NCBI GenBank assembly: GCA_045805565.1
Contig: JBJMKZ010000023.1
Location: forward strand, 124,001-188,000
Direction: 5' to 3'
Length of the DNA stretch: 64,000 nt
Origin: DATAEY01 sp045805565
Lineage (GTDB): Bacteria; Actinomycetota; Thermoleophilia; Solirubrobacterales; Solirubrobacteraceae
Shown here: positions 22,928 to 31,439 of the stretch, piece by piece
Layout: the number at the start of each line of letters is the position of its first letter
Position numbering within the stretch: position 1 is the stretch's first letter
Made by a program: the position numbers and the translations under genes
The notes under the pieces: generated by a model
What the model was told of the DNA's origin: nothing
What the model saw: the letters and a program-made list of their open reading frames with translations, nothing else
Databases searched by the model: none

Positions 22928-23470
22928 ATGGCCGCCACCGACACCGTCACCGAGACTCCGGAGATCCGCCGGCTCACCTACTCCGACCTGCCCCAGGTGA
23001 TCGGGATCGAGCGCCGCGCGTTCCCGACGCCGTGGTCGCTGGCGATGTTCGTGCTCGAGCTGTCCAAGCCGTCTGGGGTCTGCCTGGCCGCCGTGCACGA
23101 CGACCGGCTGATCGGATACCTCGTCTGCTCGCGCTACGACCGGGTGTGGCACATCATGAACATCGCGATCGACCCCGATCGTCAGCGGCGCGGGACGGCC
23201 ACCACGCTGCTGCACGAGCTGTTCGAGCGTGTGGACGATCCGGATGCCCAGTTCACCCTGGAGGTGCGGGCCTCGAACGGCCCGGCCATCGAGCTCTACG
23301 AGCGTTTCGGGTTCCGGTCGGCCGGGACGCGGCGCCGCTACTACCAGGACAACGGGGAGGACGCGGTGATCATGTGGCGCACCGCCGCCACCGTCAAGCG
23401 CGCCGCGGGGGCGCATCGGAGGGCCCGCGCACAGCGGGGCCCGCTGGGCCGGCGCCAAGCGCACCGATGA
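22928..23470 (+). CDS. rimI: Ribosomal protein S18 N-acetyltransferase RimI-like, 180 aa
   Basis: GNAT acetyltransferase expected to acetylate the N-terminal Ala of S18 or, in actinobacteria, other proteins. Acetyl-CoA site: IAIDPDRQRRGTATTLLHEL (about residues 78-97); the N-terminal LTYSDLPQVIGIERRAFPTP and the C-terminal NGPAIELYERFGFRSAGTRR are typical of RimI. The basic tail after residue 150 is variable. It sits between tsaB and tsaD, an arrangement common in bacteria. ATG 22928 follows tsaB by 5 nt. Confidence 0.9.
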   Translation: MAATDTVTETPEIRRLTYSDLPQVIGIERRAFPTPWSLAMFVLELSKPSGVCLAAVHDDRLIGYLVCSRYDRVWHIMNIAIDPDRQRRGTATTLLHELFERVDDPDAQFTLEVRASNGPAIELYERFGFRSAGTRRRYYQDNGEDAVIMWRTAATVKRAAGAHRRARAQRGPLGRRQAHR

Positions 23471-23495
23471 CGGCCGGGCCGGCGGCCGTCGCGGC

Positions 23496-24482
23496 GTGAT
23501 CCTCGCCCTCGAGACGAGCTGCGACGACACCTGCGCCGCGGTCGTCGACGCCGACGGCATGATCCGGGCCAACGTCATCTCGTCGCAGGGAGTCCACGAC
23601 CGCTACGGCGGGGTGGTCCCCGAGATCGCCTCCCGCCATCACGTCGAGCTGGTCAACACGGTCGTCGACGACGCGCTCGCGCGGGCCGGAGCCGGGCTCT
23701 CCGACGCCGAGATGATCGCGGTCACCCGGGGGCCGGGCCTGATCGGTGCGCTGCTGGTGGGCCTACAGACCGCCAAGGCGCTGGCGACCGCCCGCCGCCT
23801 GCCGCTGGCGCCCGTGGATCACCTCCACGGCCACGTCGCCGCCAACTTCCTCGAGCCGGTCCGATTCGACCCGCCCTTCCTGTGCCTGGTCGCCTCCGGG
23901 GGACACACGCTGCTGGCCGACGTGCAGTCGCCGGAGCGCTTCGAGGTGGTCGGCCGGACGCTGGACGACGCCGCCGGCGAAGCGTTCGACAAGGGGGCGC
24001 GGCTGCTCGGACTGTCGTATCCGGGCGGCCCCGCCCTGGAGCGCCTGGCCGCGAAGGGAGACCCGGAGGCATTCGAGTTCCCGATCGCGGCTGGCGTCGC
24101 GGGCCTCGACTTCTCGTTCGCGGGGATCAAGACGGCGCTGCTCTATCGCCTGCGCGAGCTCGGGCAGCGAGAGGCCGAGGCTCGGCGCGCCGACCTCGCG
24201 GCGGCCTATCAGCGGGCGATCGTCGAGGCGCTGGCGCTACGGGTCGAGCGGGGCCTCGAGGCGACCGGCCACCGTCGGCTGGCGCTAGGCGGCGGCGTGG
24301 CCGCCAACTCGGCCCTGCGCGCGCGGGTCACCGGTCTGGCCGACCAGGTCGCCGTCCCGCCCGCCGAGCTGTGCACCGACAACGCGGCGATGATCGCCAG
24401 CGCCGCCCGATACGTCGAACCGCTGCCGCATCCGGAATACCTCGGCCTCGACGTCTATGCGAGCGGTGAGCTGGGGCTGTGA
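23496..24482 (+). CDS. tsaD: tRNA t6A threonylcarbamoyltransferase TsaD, 328 aa
   Basis: Catalytic subunit moving threonylcarbamoyl from its AMP ester to A37 of tRNA. The ASKHA fold begins ILALETSCDDTCAAVVD; the metal-binding histidine motif is APVDHLHGHVAANFLE; VASGGHTLL and GEAFDKGARLLGLSYPGGP follow; FSFAGIKTALLYR and ALGGGVAANSALRARV are nucleotide-contacting. GTG 23496 is the start and gives the usual length. Its stop overlaps the glutaredoxin GTG by 4 nt. Confidence 0.97.
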   Translation: MILALETSCDDTCAAVVDADGMIRANVISSQGVHDRYGGVVPEIASRHHVELVNTVVDDALARAGAGLSDAEMIAVTRGPGLIGALLVGLQTAKALATARRLPLAPVDHLHGHVAANFLEPVRFDPPFLCLVASGGHTLLADVQSPERFEVVGRTLDDAAGEAFDKGARLLGLSYPGGPALERLAAKGDPEAFEFPIAAGVAGLDFSFAGIKTALLYRLRELGQREAEARRADLAAAYQRAIVEALALRVERGLEATGHRRLALGGGVAANSALRARVTGLADQVAVPPAELCTDNAAMIASAARYVEPLPHPEYLGLDVYASGELGL

Positions 24483-24745
24483 GCCGGCCGGCCGGGGGCG
24501 TCGTCGTCACCCTCTACGGCAAGGCCGACTGTCACCTCTGCGACGACGCCCGGGCGGTGCTCGAGCGCGTGCGCTGCGATCATCCGTTCGAGCTGGTCGA
24601 GCGGGACATCACCACCGACGACGCGCTTCACCGGCTCTATCTGGAGCGGATTCCGGTCGTCCTCATCGACGGGGAGGAGGCGTTCGCGCTATTCGTGGAG
24701 GAGCCGGAGCTGCGACGCCGGCTCGCTAGAGTGAATCGCCCATGA
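24479..24745 (+). CDS. Glutaredoxin-like protein, 88 aa
   Basis: A small thioredoxin-fold protein with a CHLC redox pair (KADCHLCDDAR, about residues 18-21), a cis-proline region RIPVVLIDGEEAF and the VTLYGKADC strand. The family (DUF836/glutaredoxin-like) is common in actinobacteria, with unknown partner. It sits in a redox cassette before rex and a glutamate-cysteine ligase, so a thiol-based electron role is plausible. GTG 24479 overlaps tsaD; the stop overlaps the rex ATG (ATGA). Confidence 0.88.
   Translation: MSRPAGGVVVTLYGKADCHLCDDARAVLERVRCDHPFELVERDITTDDALHRLYLERIPVVLIDGEEAFALFVEEPELRRRLARVNRP
24727..24732 (+). promoter_or_regulatory. -10 hexamer TAGAGT before rex
   Basis: Inside the end of the glutaredoxin gene, TAGAGT lies 9 nt before the rex ATG, which would give rex its own nearly leaderless transcript in addition to read-through. 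Confidence 0.35.
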
Positions 24746-25416
24746 GCGCCGGTGACGTCGCCTACCGCAGCGAGTCGGAGCGCGCGGCCGAGCCGACGGT
24801 CGACCGGCTGTCCCTAGGTGTGGCGGCTCGTCTGTCGCGGTACCTGCAGGTGCTCACCCAGGCCCGCAAGATGGGCAAGGAGACGATCTCCTCCCAGGAG
24901 CTGTCGGACTACACGCACGTGAACTCGACCCAGATCCGGCGTGACCTGTCCGGGTTCGGGAAGTTCGGCAAGCGGGGGGTGGGCTACAACGTCGAGTCGC
25001 TGGTCTCACAGATCCGCAAGATCCTCAGGACGTCGGGCCAGCACAACATCGCCCTGTTCGGCGCGGGCCACCTGGGAACGGCGATCGCCTCCTCGGACAT
25101 CTTCGCCGACCACGGCTTCCGGGTGGTGGCACTGTTCGACAACGATCCGGCCAAGGTCGGCACCCAGGTCGGCCCGCACAGCGTCCGCCACATCTCCGAC
25201 GCGCCCGGCGTGGTGGAGGACGAGGAGATCGTCGTCGCCGTGCTCGCGGTGCCGGCGATCGTGGCCCAGGGACTCGCCGACCAGCTGGTCGAGGCGGGGG
25301 TCAAGATCATCTTCAACTACTCGGAGGCGCTGCTGGCGGTGCCGCCGGAGGTGACCGTCCACACCTCGAGCCCGGCGGTCGACCTGCTGTACGCGCTCTA
25401 CTTCTACCTCACCTAG
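24742..25416 (+). CDS. rex: Redox-sensing transcriptional repressor Rex, 224 aa
   Basis: Represses respiratory and fermentative genes when NADH is low and releases DNA as NADH/NAD+ rises. The N-terminal winged helix (about residues 15-80) includes SRYLQVLTQARKMGKETISS and THVNSTQIRRDLSGFGKFG, the recognition helix. The Rossmann NAD(H) domain has FGAGHLGTAIASS and ALFDNDPAKVG. The C-terminal domain-swapping helix SSPAVDLLYALYFYL is intact. ATG 24742 overlaps glutaredoxin. A canonical Rex operator was not found in the adjacent DNA. Confidence 0.95.
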   Translation: MSAGDVAYRSESERAAEPTVDRLSLGVAARLSRYLQVLTQARKMGKETISSQELSDYTHVNSTQIRRDLSGFGKFGKRGVGYNVESLVSQIRKILRTSGQHNIALFGAGHLGTAIASSDIFADHGFRVVALFDNDPAKVGTQVGPHSVRHISDAPGVVEDEEIVVAVLAVPAIVAQGLADQLVEAGVKIIFNYSEALLAVPPEVTVHTSSPAVDLLYALYFYLT

Positions 25417-25436
25417 CTCCCCGCGCAGGTCCGACC

Positions 25437-26582
25437 GTGAGCATCGAACTCGAACAGGCCCGCGGCGTCTTCGAGGCCTCCACCGACTTCACGGTGGGCA
25501 TCGAGGAGGAGTTCGCGGTGCTCGACCCGGTCACGCTCGGCCTGGTCTCGCGCTTCGAGGAACTTCGCGACGCCGGCGCCGCCGACCTGGTGCTGGCGGA
25601 TTCGATCGCCGGGGAGCTCATCTCGTCGGAGATCGAGATCCGGTCGGGGCGCGGCCTGGACGTCCACGACGCGCTGTCGCGCCAGCGCGAGTGCCGCCGG
25701 CGGCTGTTCGCGCTGGCCGCGGCGCGAGGGGTGGCGTTGGGGGCGACCGGTACCCATCCCTTCTCGGACTACCGCGAGCAGCGGATCATCGACACCGAGC
25801 ACTACCGTCGGCTCGACCGCGAGCTGCGCTACGCCGCCTGGCGCAACAACACGTTCTCGCTGCACGTGCACGTCGGCATCCGGGGCGCCGACCGGGTGGT
25901 GCGGGTCTGCGATCGGCTGCGCCCGGTGCTGTCGCTGCTGCTCGCCGTGTCCGCCAACTCGCCGTACCTCGACGCCCAGGACTCCGGGCTTCACAGCGCC
26001 CGGACGCAGGCGTTCACCCGGACGTTTCCGCGCTGCGGGGTACCGGACGCGTTCGGCGACTGGGGCGCGTTCGCCGACTACCTGGACTTCCTGGTCAGGA
26101 CCCGCTCGATCGTCGAGCACACGCAGCTCTGGTGGTCGGTGCGCCCGCACGTCGGCTTCGGCACCGTCGAGATCCGCATCTGCGACGCTCAGATGACCGC
26201 CACGGAATCGGAGGCGGTGATCGGCCTGATGGTGGCGTGCGCAGCCCAGGCGGCGCGTGACGAGGACGAGGGGATCCCGTTCACCGACCCGCCGCCGCGC
26301 CTGATCGAGGAGAACTTCTGGCGAGCGATCCGCTACGGCCTGGACGGAAAGCTGATCGATCTCGAGCGAGCCGAGGAGTATCCGGCGGCCGACACCGGCG
26401 CCAGGCTGCTCGAATGGTCGGCACCGGCGCGCGCCGAGCTGGGCCTGGAGCCGATGCTCCCCGAACTCAACGGTGCCCAGCGCCAGCGCCGGATGATCGA
26501 CGCGGGTGTCAGCATGGAGGAGGTGTACGCCGAGACCGTGCGCGAGACTCGCGAGACCTATGCCCAGGAGGTCGTGGCATGA
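25437..26582 (+). CDS. Carboxylate-amine ligase / glutamate-cysteine ligase 2 family, 381 aa
   Basis: ATP-dependent ligase of the YbdK (GCS2) family, forming gamma-glutamyl-cysteine or a related amide. Motifs: FTVGIEEEFAVLDPVT (Mg-binding Glu residues, about residues 18-33), GTHPFSDYREQRI, NNTFSLHVHVGIRGADRVVR, RTRSIVEHTQLWWSVRPHV and GTVEIRICDAQMT. GTG 25437 is used, 20 nt after rex. No gshB or egtB lies in the window, so which thiol it serves is unknown; neighbouring rex and glutaredoxin suggest a redox role. Its stop overlaps the next gene. Confidence 0.88.
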   Translation: MSIELEQARGVFEASTDFTVGIEEEFAVLDPVTLGLVSRFEELRDAGAADLVLADSIAGELISSEIEIRSGRGLDVHDALSRQRECRRRLFALAAARGVALGATGTHPFSDYREQRIIDTEHYRRLDRELRYAAWRNNTFSLHVHVGIRGADRVVRVCDRLRPVLSLLLAVSANSPYLDAQDSGLHSARTQAFTRTFPRCGVPDAFGDWGAFADYLDFLVRTRSIVEHTQLWWSVRPHVGFGTVEIRICDAQMTATESEAVIGLMVACAAQAARDEDEGIPFTDPPPRLIEENFWRAIRYGLDGKLIDLERAEEYPAADTGARLLEWSAPARAELGLEPMLPELNGAQRQRRMIDAGVSMEEVYAETVRETRETYAQEVVA

Positions 26583-27040
26583 ACCAGGAACCGACCGGCG
26601 CCCCCGCCGGTGGACAGCCACCCAGCGAGGAGGAGCTGCGCGCCCAGCTCGAAGCCGAGCTGAAACGGCTTCGAGTCGACGACGTTCTGGCCCAGAGCGT
26701 GGTGTCGCTGCTCAACCTCGGCGCCCGGCGCGCCGGCCTCGCCGGCGCCGGCGGCGGGGAGGTCGATCCCGGCCAGGTGGAGGCCGCCATCGAGGCGGTG
26801 CAGGCGCTGCTGCCGATCCTCGACAAGCGCCCCGGGTCGGGTGACGTCCGCGGGCTGCGCGACGCGCTGGCCCAGCTGCAGCTCGCGTATGCCCGCCTGC
26901 GCGGCACCGCTCCACCGGGCGCGGCCCAGCCGACCCCCGGCGAGGCCGACGAGCCCACCGAGCAACCGGACGCGGAGCCACCGGGACAGGGCGCTGGCCC
27001 GGCCGAGTCCAGCGGCCGCCTGTGGGTCCCGGGGCGCTGA
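26579..27040 (+). CDS. DUF1844-like small helical protein, 153 aa
   Basis: I see no catalytic motif. The core (about residues 28-110) is helical and reads like the DUF1844 family: VVSLLNLGARRAGL, a VDPGQVEAAIEAVQALLPIL helix, then LRDALAQLQLAYARL. Both termini are low-complexity, rich in Pro, Gly, Glu and Gln. ATG 26579 overlaps the ligase stop by 4 nt, so it is co-translated with it; hppA begins 132 nt later. Function of the family is unknown. Confidence 0.65.
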   Translation: MNQEPTGAPAGGQPPSEEELRAQLEAELKRLRVDDVLAQSVVSLLNLGARRAGLAGAGGGEVDPGQVEAAIEAVQALLPILDKRPGSGDVRGLRDALAQLQLAYARLRGTAPPGAAQPTPGEADEPTEQPDAEPPGQGAGPAESSGRLWVPGR

Positions 27041-27079
27041 GCGCGGGCGCCGGACGGCCGATAGACTCCCGCCCGCTCT

Positions 27080-27117
27080 GGCGCCGGCGGCGGCCCCCAA
27101 GGGTCGCGGCCGGCGCC
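27080..27117 (+). other. Stem-loop in the hppA leader
   Basis: GGCGCCGGC at 27080-27088 pairs perfectly with GCCGGCGCC at 27109-27117 around a 20-nt loop, 55 nt before the hppA start. It may end the upstream transcript or structure the hppA leader. Confidence 0.35.
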
Positions 27118-27172
27118 TCACCGTGCGGGCCGCCACGCTCGCCGCTCGACCCAGACTTCGGAGGACCCATCG

Positions 27173-29236
27173 TTGAGTGACTTCCTGACCCATTACGGGG
27201 TCATCCTGGCGCTCGCGGCCGCCGGGGCCGCGCTCGTCTACGGCGCCGCCACCTCCCGCTCGGTGCTCGCCCTGTCGCCCGGCAACGAGACGATGCGCAG
27301 CATCTCGGCCGCAGTGCAGGAGGGCGCCGGCGCCTACCTGAACCGCCAGTACCGGACGATCGGCCTGGTCGGCCTGGTGCTCGCCGTCGCCCTCGTCTTC
27401 GTCCAGAACATCTACGTGGCAGTCGGATTCGCCATCGGGGGGATCTCGTCGGCGGCGGCGGGCTACATCGGCATGAACATGTCGGTGCGCGCCAACGCCC
27501 GCGTGGCCGAAGCGGCCAGGGGTGGCGTGCCGCCGGCGCTGGCCGCCGCCTTCCGCAGCGGCGCCGTGACCGGCCTGCTGGTCGTCGGGCTGGCGCTGGT
27601 GGGGGTCGCCGGCTACTTCGGGATTCTCACCGGGCTGCTCGGGCGGTCGCCCAAGGACGCGATCGACGCACTGGTCGGACTCGGCTTCGGGGGCTCGCTG
27701 ATCTCGGTGTTCGCCCGCCTGGGAGGCGGGATCTTCACCAAGGGCGCCGACGTCGGAGCCGACCTGGTCGGCAAGATCGAGGCCGGTATCCCGGAGGACG
27801 ATCCCCGCAACCCGGCCGTGATCGCGGACAACGTCGGCGACAACGTCGGCGACTGCGCCGGGATGGCGGCGGACCTGTTCGAGACCTACGCGGTCACCGC
27901 CGTGGCGGTGATGCTCCTCGGCGTCCTGACCTTCAACAACCAGCCCCAGGTCGCCGTCTATCCGCTGCTCCTGGGCGCGGCTTCGATCCTCGCCTCGATC
28001 GTGGGGACGTTCGCGGTTCGCTCGCGTTCGGGGAATGTCGAGCGCGCGCTCTACCAGGGCCTGATCCTGTCCGGGCTGCTGGCCGCCGCGGCCTTCTATC
28101 CCATCACGCGGTTCGTGATGAACAGCCTCGACTACAAGACGGTCCAGACGCACCTCAACACGCCCGGCGTGGGCCGCATCTACCTCTGCTCGCTGATCGG
28201 TATCGCGGTCACTGCGGCGCTGTTCGCGATCACCGACTACTACACCGCGACACGCTTCTCCCCGGTGCGCAAGACAGCCCGCGCCTCGGAGACCGGGCAC
28301 GCCACCAACATCATCCAGGGGCTGGCGCAGGGCTTCCAGTCCACGGCCGCGCCGGCGGTCGTGATCGCCGCCGGCATCTACGGCGCCAACCAGCTGGCCG
28401 GGATCTACGGGATCGGCGTCGCCGTGATGGCCCAGCTGTCGCTGTGCGGCATGATCGTCGCCCTCGACGCCTTCGGGCCGGTGACCGACAACGCGGGTGG
28501 GATCGCCGAGATGGCGGATCTCCCCGAGGAGGTCCGCAACGTCACCGATCCCCTGGACGCGGTCGGCAACACCACCAAGGCGGTCACCAAGGGATATGCG
28601 ATCGGCTCGGCGGCGCTGGCCGCCCTGGTCCTGTTCGCCGCATTCAAGGCCGAGCTCACCGCCAAGCTGCATCGCCAGGTGCTCACCTTCGCCCTCGACC
28701 AGCCGGCGGTGCTGATCGGGCTGCTGGTCGGCGGGCTGATGGTCTACCTGTTCGTCTCCCTGGCGATCGAGGCGGTGGGCCGCGCGGGTGCCGCGGTGGT
28801 CCAGGAGGTGCGCCGCCAGTTCCGCGAGAAGCCCGGCATCATGGAGGGGACTGAGCGCCCGGAGTACGCCACCTGCGTCGACCTCGTGACCCGGGCCGCC
28901 CAGCGGGAGATGATCCTCCCTTCGCTGATTCCGATCGGGGTCACGGTGGTGGTCGGCCTGATCTCCTACCGGGCACTGGGAGGCCTGCTGATCGGGGTCA
29001 TCGTGGTGGGGCTGTTCGTGGCGGTCTCGATGACCTCGGGCGGCGGCGCGTGGGACAACGCCAAGAAGTTGATCGAGGACGGTGCCTTCGGGGGCAAGGG
29101 GTCGGAGGCCCACGCCGCCGCCGTCACCGGAGACACGGTGGGAGATCCCTACAAGGACACCGCCGGGCCGGCGATCAATCCGATGATCAAGGTGGCGAAC
29201 ATCGTCGCGATCCTGATCATCCCGCTCATCGCCTGA
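27173..29236 (+). CDS. hppA: Membrane-bound H+-translocating pyrophosphatase, 687 aa
   Basis: Integral-membrane enzyme that pumps protons using pyrophosphate hydrolysis. Signature loops: GGGIFTKGADVGADLVGKIE (about residues 183-202) and EDDPRNPAVIADNVGDNVGD, both Asp-rich and Mg-PPi binding; a second set, DAFGPVTDNAGGIAEMA, and the C-terminal SGGGAWDNAKKLIEDG and GDTVGDPYKDTAGPAINPMI. The ion-selectivity motif reads GNTTKAVTKGYAIGSA, with Lys and Thr at the positions that mark potassium-independent, proton-pumping members. About 15-16 helices fit the family. Start TTG 27173 gives a hydrophobic N-terminus. A bulged hairpin follows the stop. Confidence 0.96.
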   Translation: MSDFLTHYGVILALAAAGAALVYGAATSRSVLALSPGNETMRSISAAVQEGAGAYLNRQYRTIGLVGLVLAVALVFVQNIYVAVGFAIGGISSAAAGYIGMNMSVRANARVAEAARGGVPPALAAAFRSGAVTGLLVVGLALVGVAGYFGILTGLLGRSPKDAIDALVGLGFGGSLISVFARLGGGIFTKGADVGADLVGKIEAGIPEDDPRNPAVIADNVGDNVGDCAGMAADLFETYAVTAVAVMLLGVLTFNNQPQVAVYPLLLGAASILASIVGTFAVRSRSGNVERALYQGLILSGLLAAAAFYPITRFVMNSLDYKTVQTHLNTPGVGRIYLCSLIGIAVTAALFAITDYYTATRFSPVRKTARASETGHATNIIQGLAQGFQSTAAPAVVIAAGIYGANQLAGIYGIGVAVMAQLSLCGMIVALDAFGPVTDNAGGIAEMADLPEEVRNVTDPLDAVGNTTKAVTKGYAIGSAALAALVLFAAFKAELTAKLHRQVLTFALDQPAVLIGLLVGGLMVYLFVSLAIEAVGRAGAAVVQEVRRQFREKPGIMEGTERPEYATCVDLVTRAAQREMILPSLIPIGVTVVVGLISYRALGGLLIGVIVVGLFVAVSMTSGGGAWDNAKKLIEDGAFGGKGSEAHAAAVTGDTVGDPYKDTAGPAINPMIKVANIVAILIIPLIA

Positions 29237-29254
29237 GCCCGCGTGGAGCATCCG

Positions 29255-29292
29255 CCCGGCGGCGGCCCCCCGGCTGACCGGCGCCGCCCGGG
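29255..29292 (+). terminator. Possible bulged hairpin after hppA
   Basis: CCCGGCGGC-type sequence at 29255-29263 pairs with GCCGCCCGGG at 29283-29292 with one bulged base. No U-tract. It could terminate hppA before the APC transporter operon. Confidence 0.35.
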
Positions 29293-29299
29293 TCCTCCC

Positions 29300-29305
29300 T
29301 AGGAT
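29300..29305 (+). promoter_or_regulatory. -10 hexamer TAGGAT for the APC-TrkA operon
   Basis: TAGGAT lies 11 nt before the ATG at 29317, consistent with a very short leader. It opens the cluster that ends at 35932. Confidence 0.4.
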
Positions 29306-29316
29306 TAGCCCCGACC

Positions 29317-31230
29317 ATGGCCGAGCGACGCCTTCCCGGGCTCCAGCGGGTGCTGGGAACCAACGCGCTGTTCTCGACCGCCTACGGGAACGTCGGCTCG
29401 TCCATCTACTACGCGCTGGGGCTGGTGGCGTCGTTTGCGCTCGGGCTGACCCCAGTCGTGTTCGTCATCACCGGGATGTTCTTCTTCTGCACCGCCGCCA
29501 CGTACGCCGAGGCGACCGCCATGTTCCCCGAGGCCGGTGGCTCCTCGAGCTTCGCGCGGCGGGCGTTCAACGAGTTCTGGTCGTTCTTCGCGGCGTGGGG
29601 CCAGATGCTCAACTACATCATCACGGTCGCCATCTCGGCGTTCTTCGTGCCGCATTACCTGGGCGGCCTGTTCTGGGACGCGCTGCGCCACAGTCCCGGC
29701 GACATCGTCTTCGGCATCGGCGTGATCGTCCTGCTGTCGGCGATCAACGTGGTGGGCATCCGCGAGTCGGCGGGCCTCAACATCTTCCTGGCGATCACGG
29801 ATTTCCTCACCCAGCTGCTGCTGGTGATCGTGGGCGTCGTGCTGGTGCTCTCGCCGGACACGCTGGTCGGCAACGTCGCGCTCGGCATCGCCCCCACCTG
29901 GAAGGACTTCCTGCTCGCGATCCCGATCGGGATGATCGCCTACACCGGCATCGAGACGATCTCCAACATGGCCGAGGAGGCCCGGGACCCGCCGCGGACC
30001 ATCCCGGCGGCCATCGGCCGGGTTCGAATCGCCGTGTTCGCGATCTACGCCGCCCTGCCCGCGGTGGCGCTGTCGGCGCTGCCGGTGCGCTGCAGCGACG
30101 GCAGCTGCAAGACGCTGCTGGGCCTCAGCGAGGAGCAGGGCGGCTTCGCCGGAGATCCGGTGCTCGGCGTGGTCAAGCACCTGAGGCTCGGAGACCTGCA
30201 GCCGGCGGCCGAGATCTATGTCGGGCTGCTGGCCGCGACGATCCTGTTCATCGCCACCAACGCCGGGATCATCGGGGTGTCGCGGCTGGTGTACTCGATG
30301 GGGCTGCATCGCCAGCTCCCCGACCGGCTGCGCCAGCTGCACCCCCGGTACCGGACGCCGTCAGTCGGGATCATCGTCTTCGGCGCCGTCGCCTGCCTCA
30401 CGCTGATCCCCGGCCAGGCCGACTTCCTGGGCAACATCTACGCGTTCGGCGCGATGCTCTCGTTCACGGTCGCCCATGCGGCCGTGATCCGCCTGCGGGT
30501 CGCCGATCCGCAGCGCGAACGTCCCTACCGTGGCCCCGGGACCCTGAGGATCGCGGGACGGGAGCTGCCGGTGTTCGCGCTGGTCGGCGGGTTTGGTACC
30601 TCGGCCGCGTTCATCACGGTCACGGCGCTGCACCTGGACGTCGCCGCCGCCGGGATCGGATGGCTGCTGGTCGGCGGCCTGGTCTACGTGGTTTACCGCC
30701 GGCGCCAGGGCCTCGACCTGACCACCACGGCCAAGGTGGCGCTCCCGGCGCCGGCGGTCGATCACGAGGCCGAGTACCAGTCGATCCTGGTGGTCTTCGA
30801 CGAGAGGCGCTACGTCCCCGAGGCGGTTGCCACCGCGGTCAAGCTGGCCGCCCCGCGGCGGCGCGGCGTCCACGTCCTGGTCACCATCGGGGTGCCCAAC
30901 AGCAGCCCGATCGACGCGGCCATGCCGGAGCAGGAGCTGGCCGCCCAGGAGGTCATCGAGCAGGCCAAGCTGCAGGGCGGGCGGCGAGTGTCCGGGCACT
31001 GGGAGAAGGTCCGACCGGGCGCCACCGGCCGGCTGATCGTCGAGGAGGCCCGCGAGATGCGGGCCCGGGCGATCGTGGTGCCGCTTCCCCGCCGGGCCAG
31101 CGGCGGCCCGCTGTTCCCCAAGTCCCTCGAGACCGTGCTCGCCGAAAGGCCGTGCCGCGTCATCGTCGAGTCGGCGCCGGTCGACGGCGCTGCCCGAACG
31201 CCCCGCGCCACCGCCCTGTCCGGCACATAA
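29317..31230 (+). CDS. APC family permease with C-terminal USP domain, 637 aa
   Basis: An amino acid/polyamine/organocation superfamily transporter of about 12 helices (residues about 15-460), followed by a cytosolic universal-stress-protein-like domain (about 488-620). The APC start is LFSTAYGNVGSSIYYALGLV, with the unwound-helix GNVGSS motif; EAGGSSSFARRAFNE and GIETISNMAEEARDPPRTIP are other family signatures. The tail shows a USP strand pattern, EYQSILVVFDERRYVPEAV and ARAIVVPLPRR. Substrate is unknown: amino acids or potassium. A second homologue and two TrkA-type proteins follow, suggesting nucleotide- or second-messenger-controlled transport (inference). Confidence 0.85.
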   Translation: MAERRLPGLQRVLGTNALFSTAYGNVGSSIYYALGLVASFALGLTPVVFVITGMFFFCTAATYAEATAMFPEAGGSSSFARRAFNEFWSFFAAWGQMLNYIITVAISAFFVPHYLGGLFWDALRHSPGDIVFGIGVIVLLSAINVVGIRESAGLNIFLAITDFLTQLLLVIVGVVLVLSPDTLVGNVALGIAPTWKDFLLAIPIGMIAYTGIETISNMAEEARDPPRTIPAAIGRVRIAVFAIYAALPAVALSALPVRCSDGSCKTLLGLSEEQGGFAGDPVLGVVKHLRLGDLQPAAEIYVGLLAATILFIATNAGIIGVSRLVYSMGLHRQLPDRLRQLHPRYRTPSVGIIVFGAVACLTLIPGQADFLGNIYAFGAMLSFTVAHAAVIRLRVADPQRERPYRGPGTLRIAGRELPVFALVGGFGTSAAFITVTALHLDVAAAGIGWLLVGGLVYVVYRRRQGLDLTTTAKVALPAPAVDHEAEYQSILVVFDERRYVPEAVATAVKLAAPRRRGVHVLVTIGVPNSSPIDAAMPEQELAAQEVIEQAKLQGGRRVSGHWEKVRPGATGRLIVEEAREMRARAIVVPLPRRASGGPLFPKSLETVLAERPCRVIVESAPVDGAARTPRATALSGT

Positions 31231-31241
31231 GCTTCGGCTGG

Positions 31242-31439
31242 ATGCCCACGCCGCGCCGTGTCCACCGGGCCGCCACGCGCGCCCTGTCCCTGATCATGGT
31301 GGGCATCGGGTTGCTGCTGGTCGGCTTGACGCTGGCGCGCGGCGGAGGCGCGCTCGCGGTCGGCGTGGTGGTCGGCGTCCTGTTCGTCGCGGCGGGGAGC
31401 GCGCGCCTGTACCTCCAAGCCCGCACACCCGATGGCTGA
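31242..31439 (+). CDS. Small two-helix membrane protein between the two permeases, 65 aa
   Basis: An unrecognised small protein with a basic N-terminus (PTPRRVHRAATRA) and two hydrophobic segments, about residues 16-34 (LIMVGIGLLLVGLTLA) and 39-57 (LAVGVVVGVLFVAAGSA). It lies 11 nt after the first permease, and its end overlaps the second permease start by 8 nt. This tight linkage suggests an accessory subunit, which is inference. ATG 31242 is the first start in the gap. Confidence 0.65.
   Translation: MPTPRRVHRAATRALSLIMVGIGLLLVGLTLARGGGALAVGVVVGVLFVAAGSARLYLQARTPDG

Noticed and set aside
26558..29251. An 897-codon minus-strand open frame opposite hppA
   Set aside because: Composition is Asp/Arg/His-rich with no family features, exactly antisense to the well-supported pyrophosphatase.
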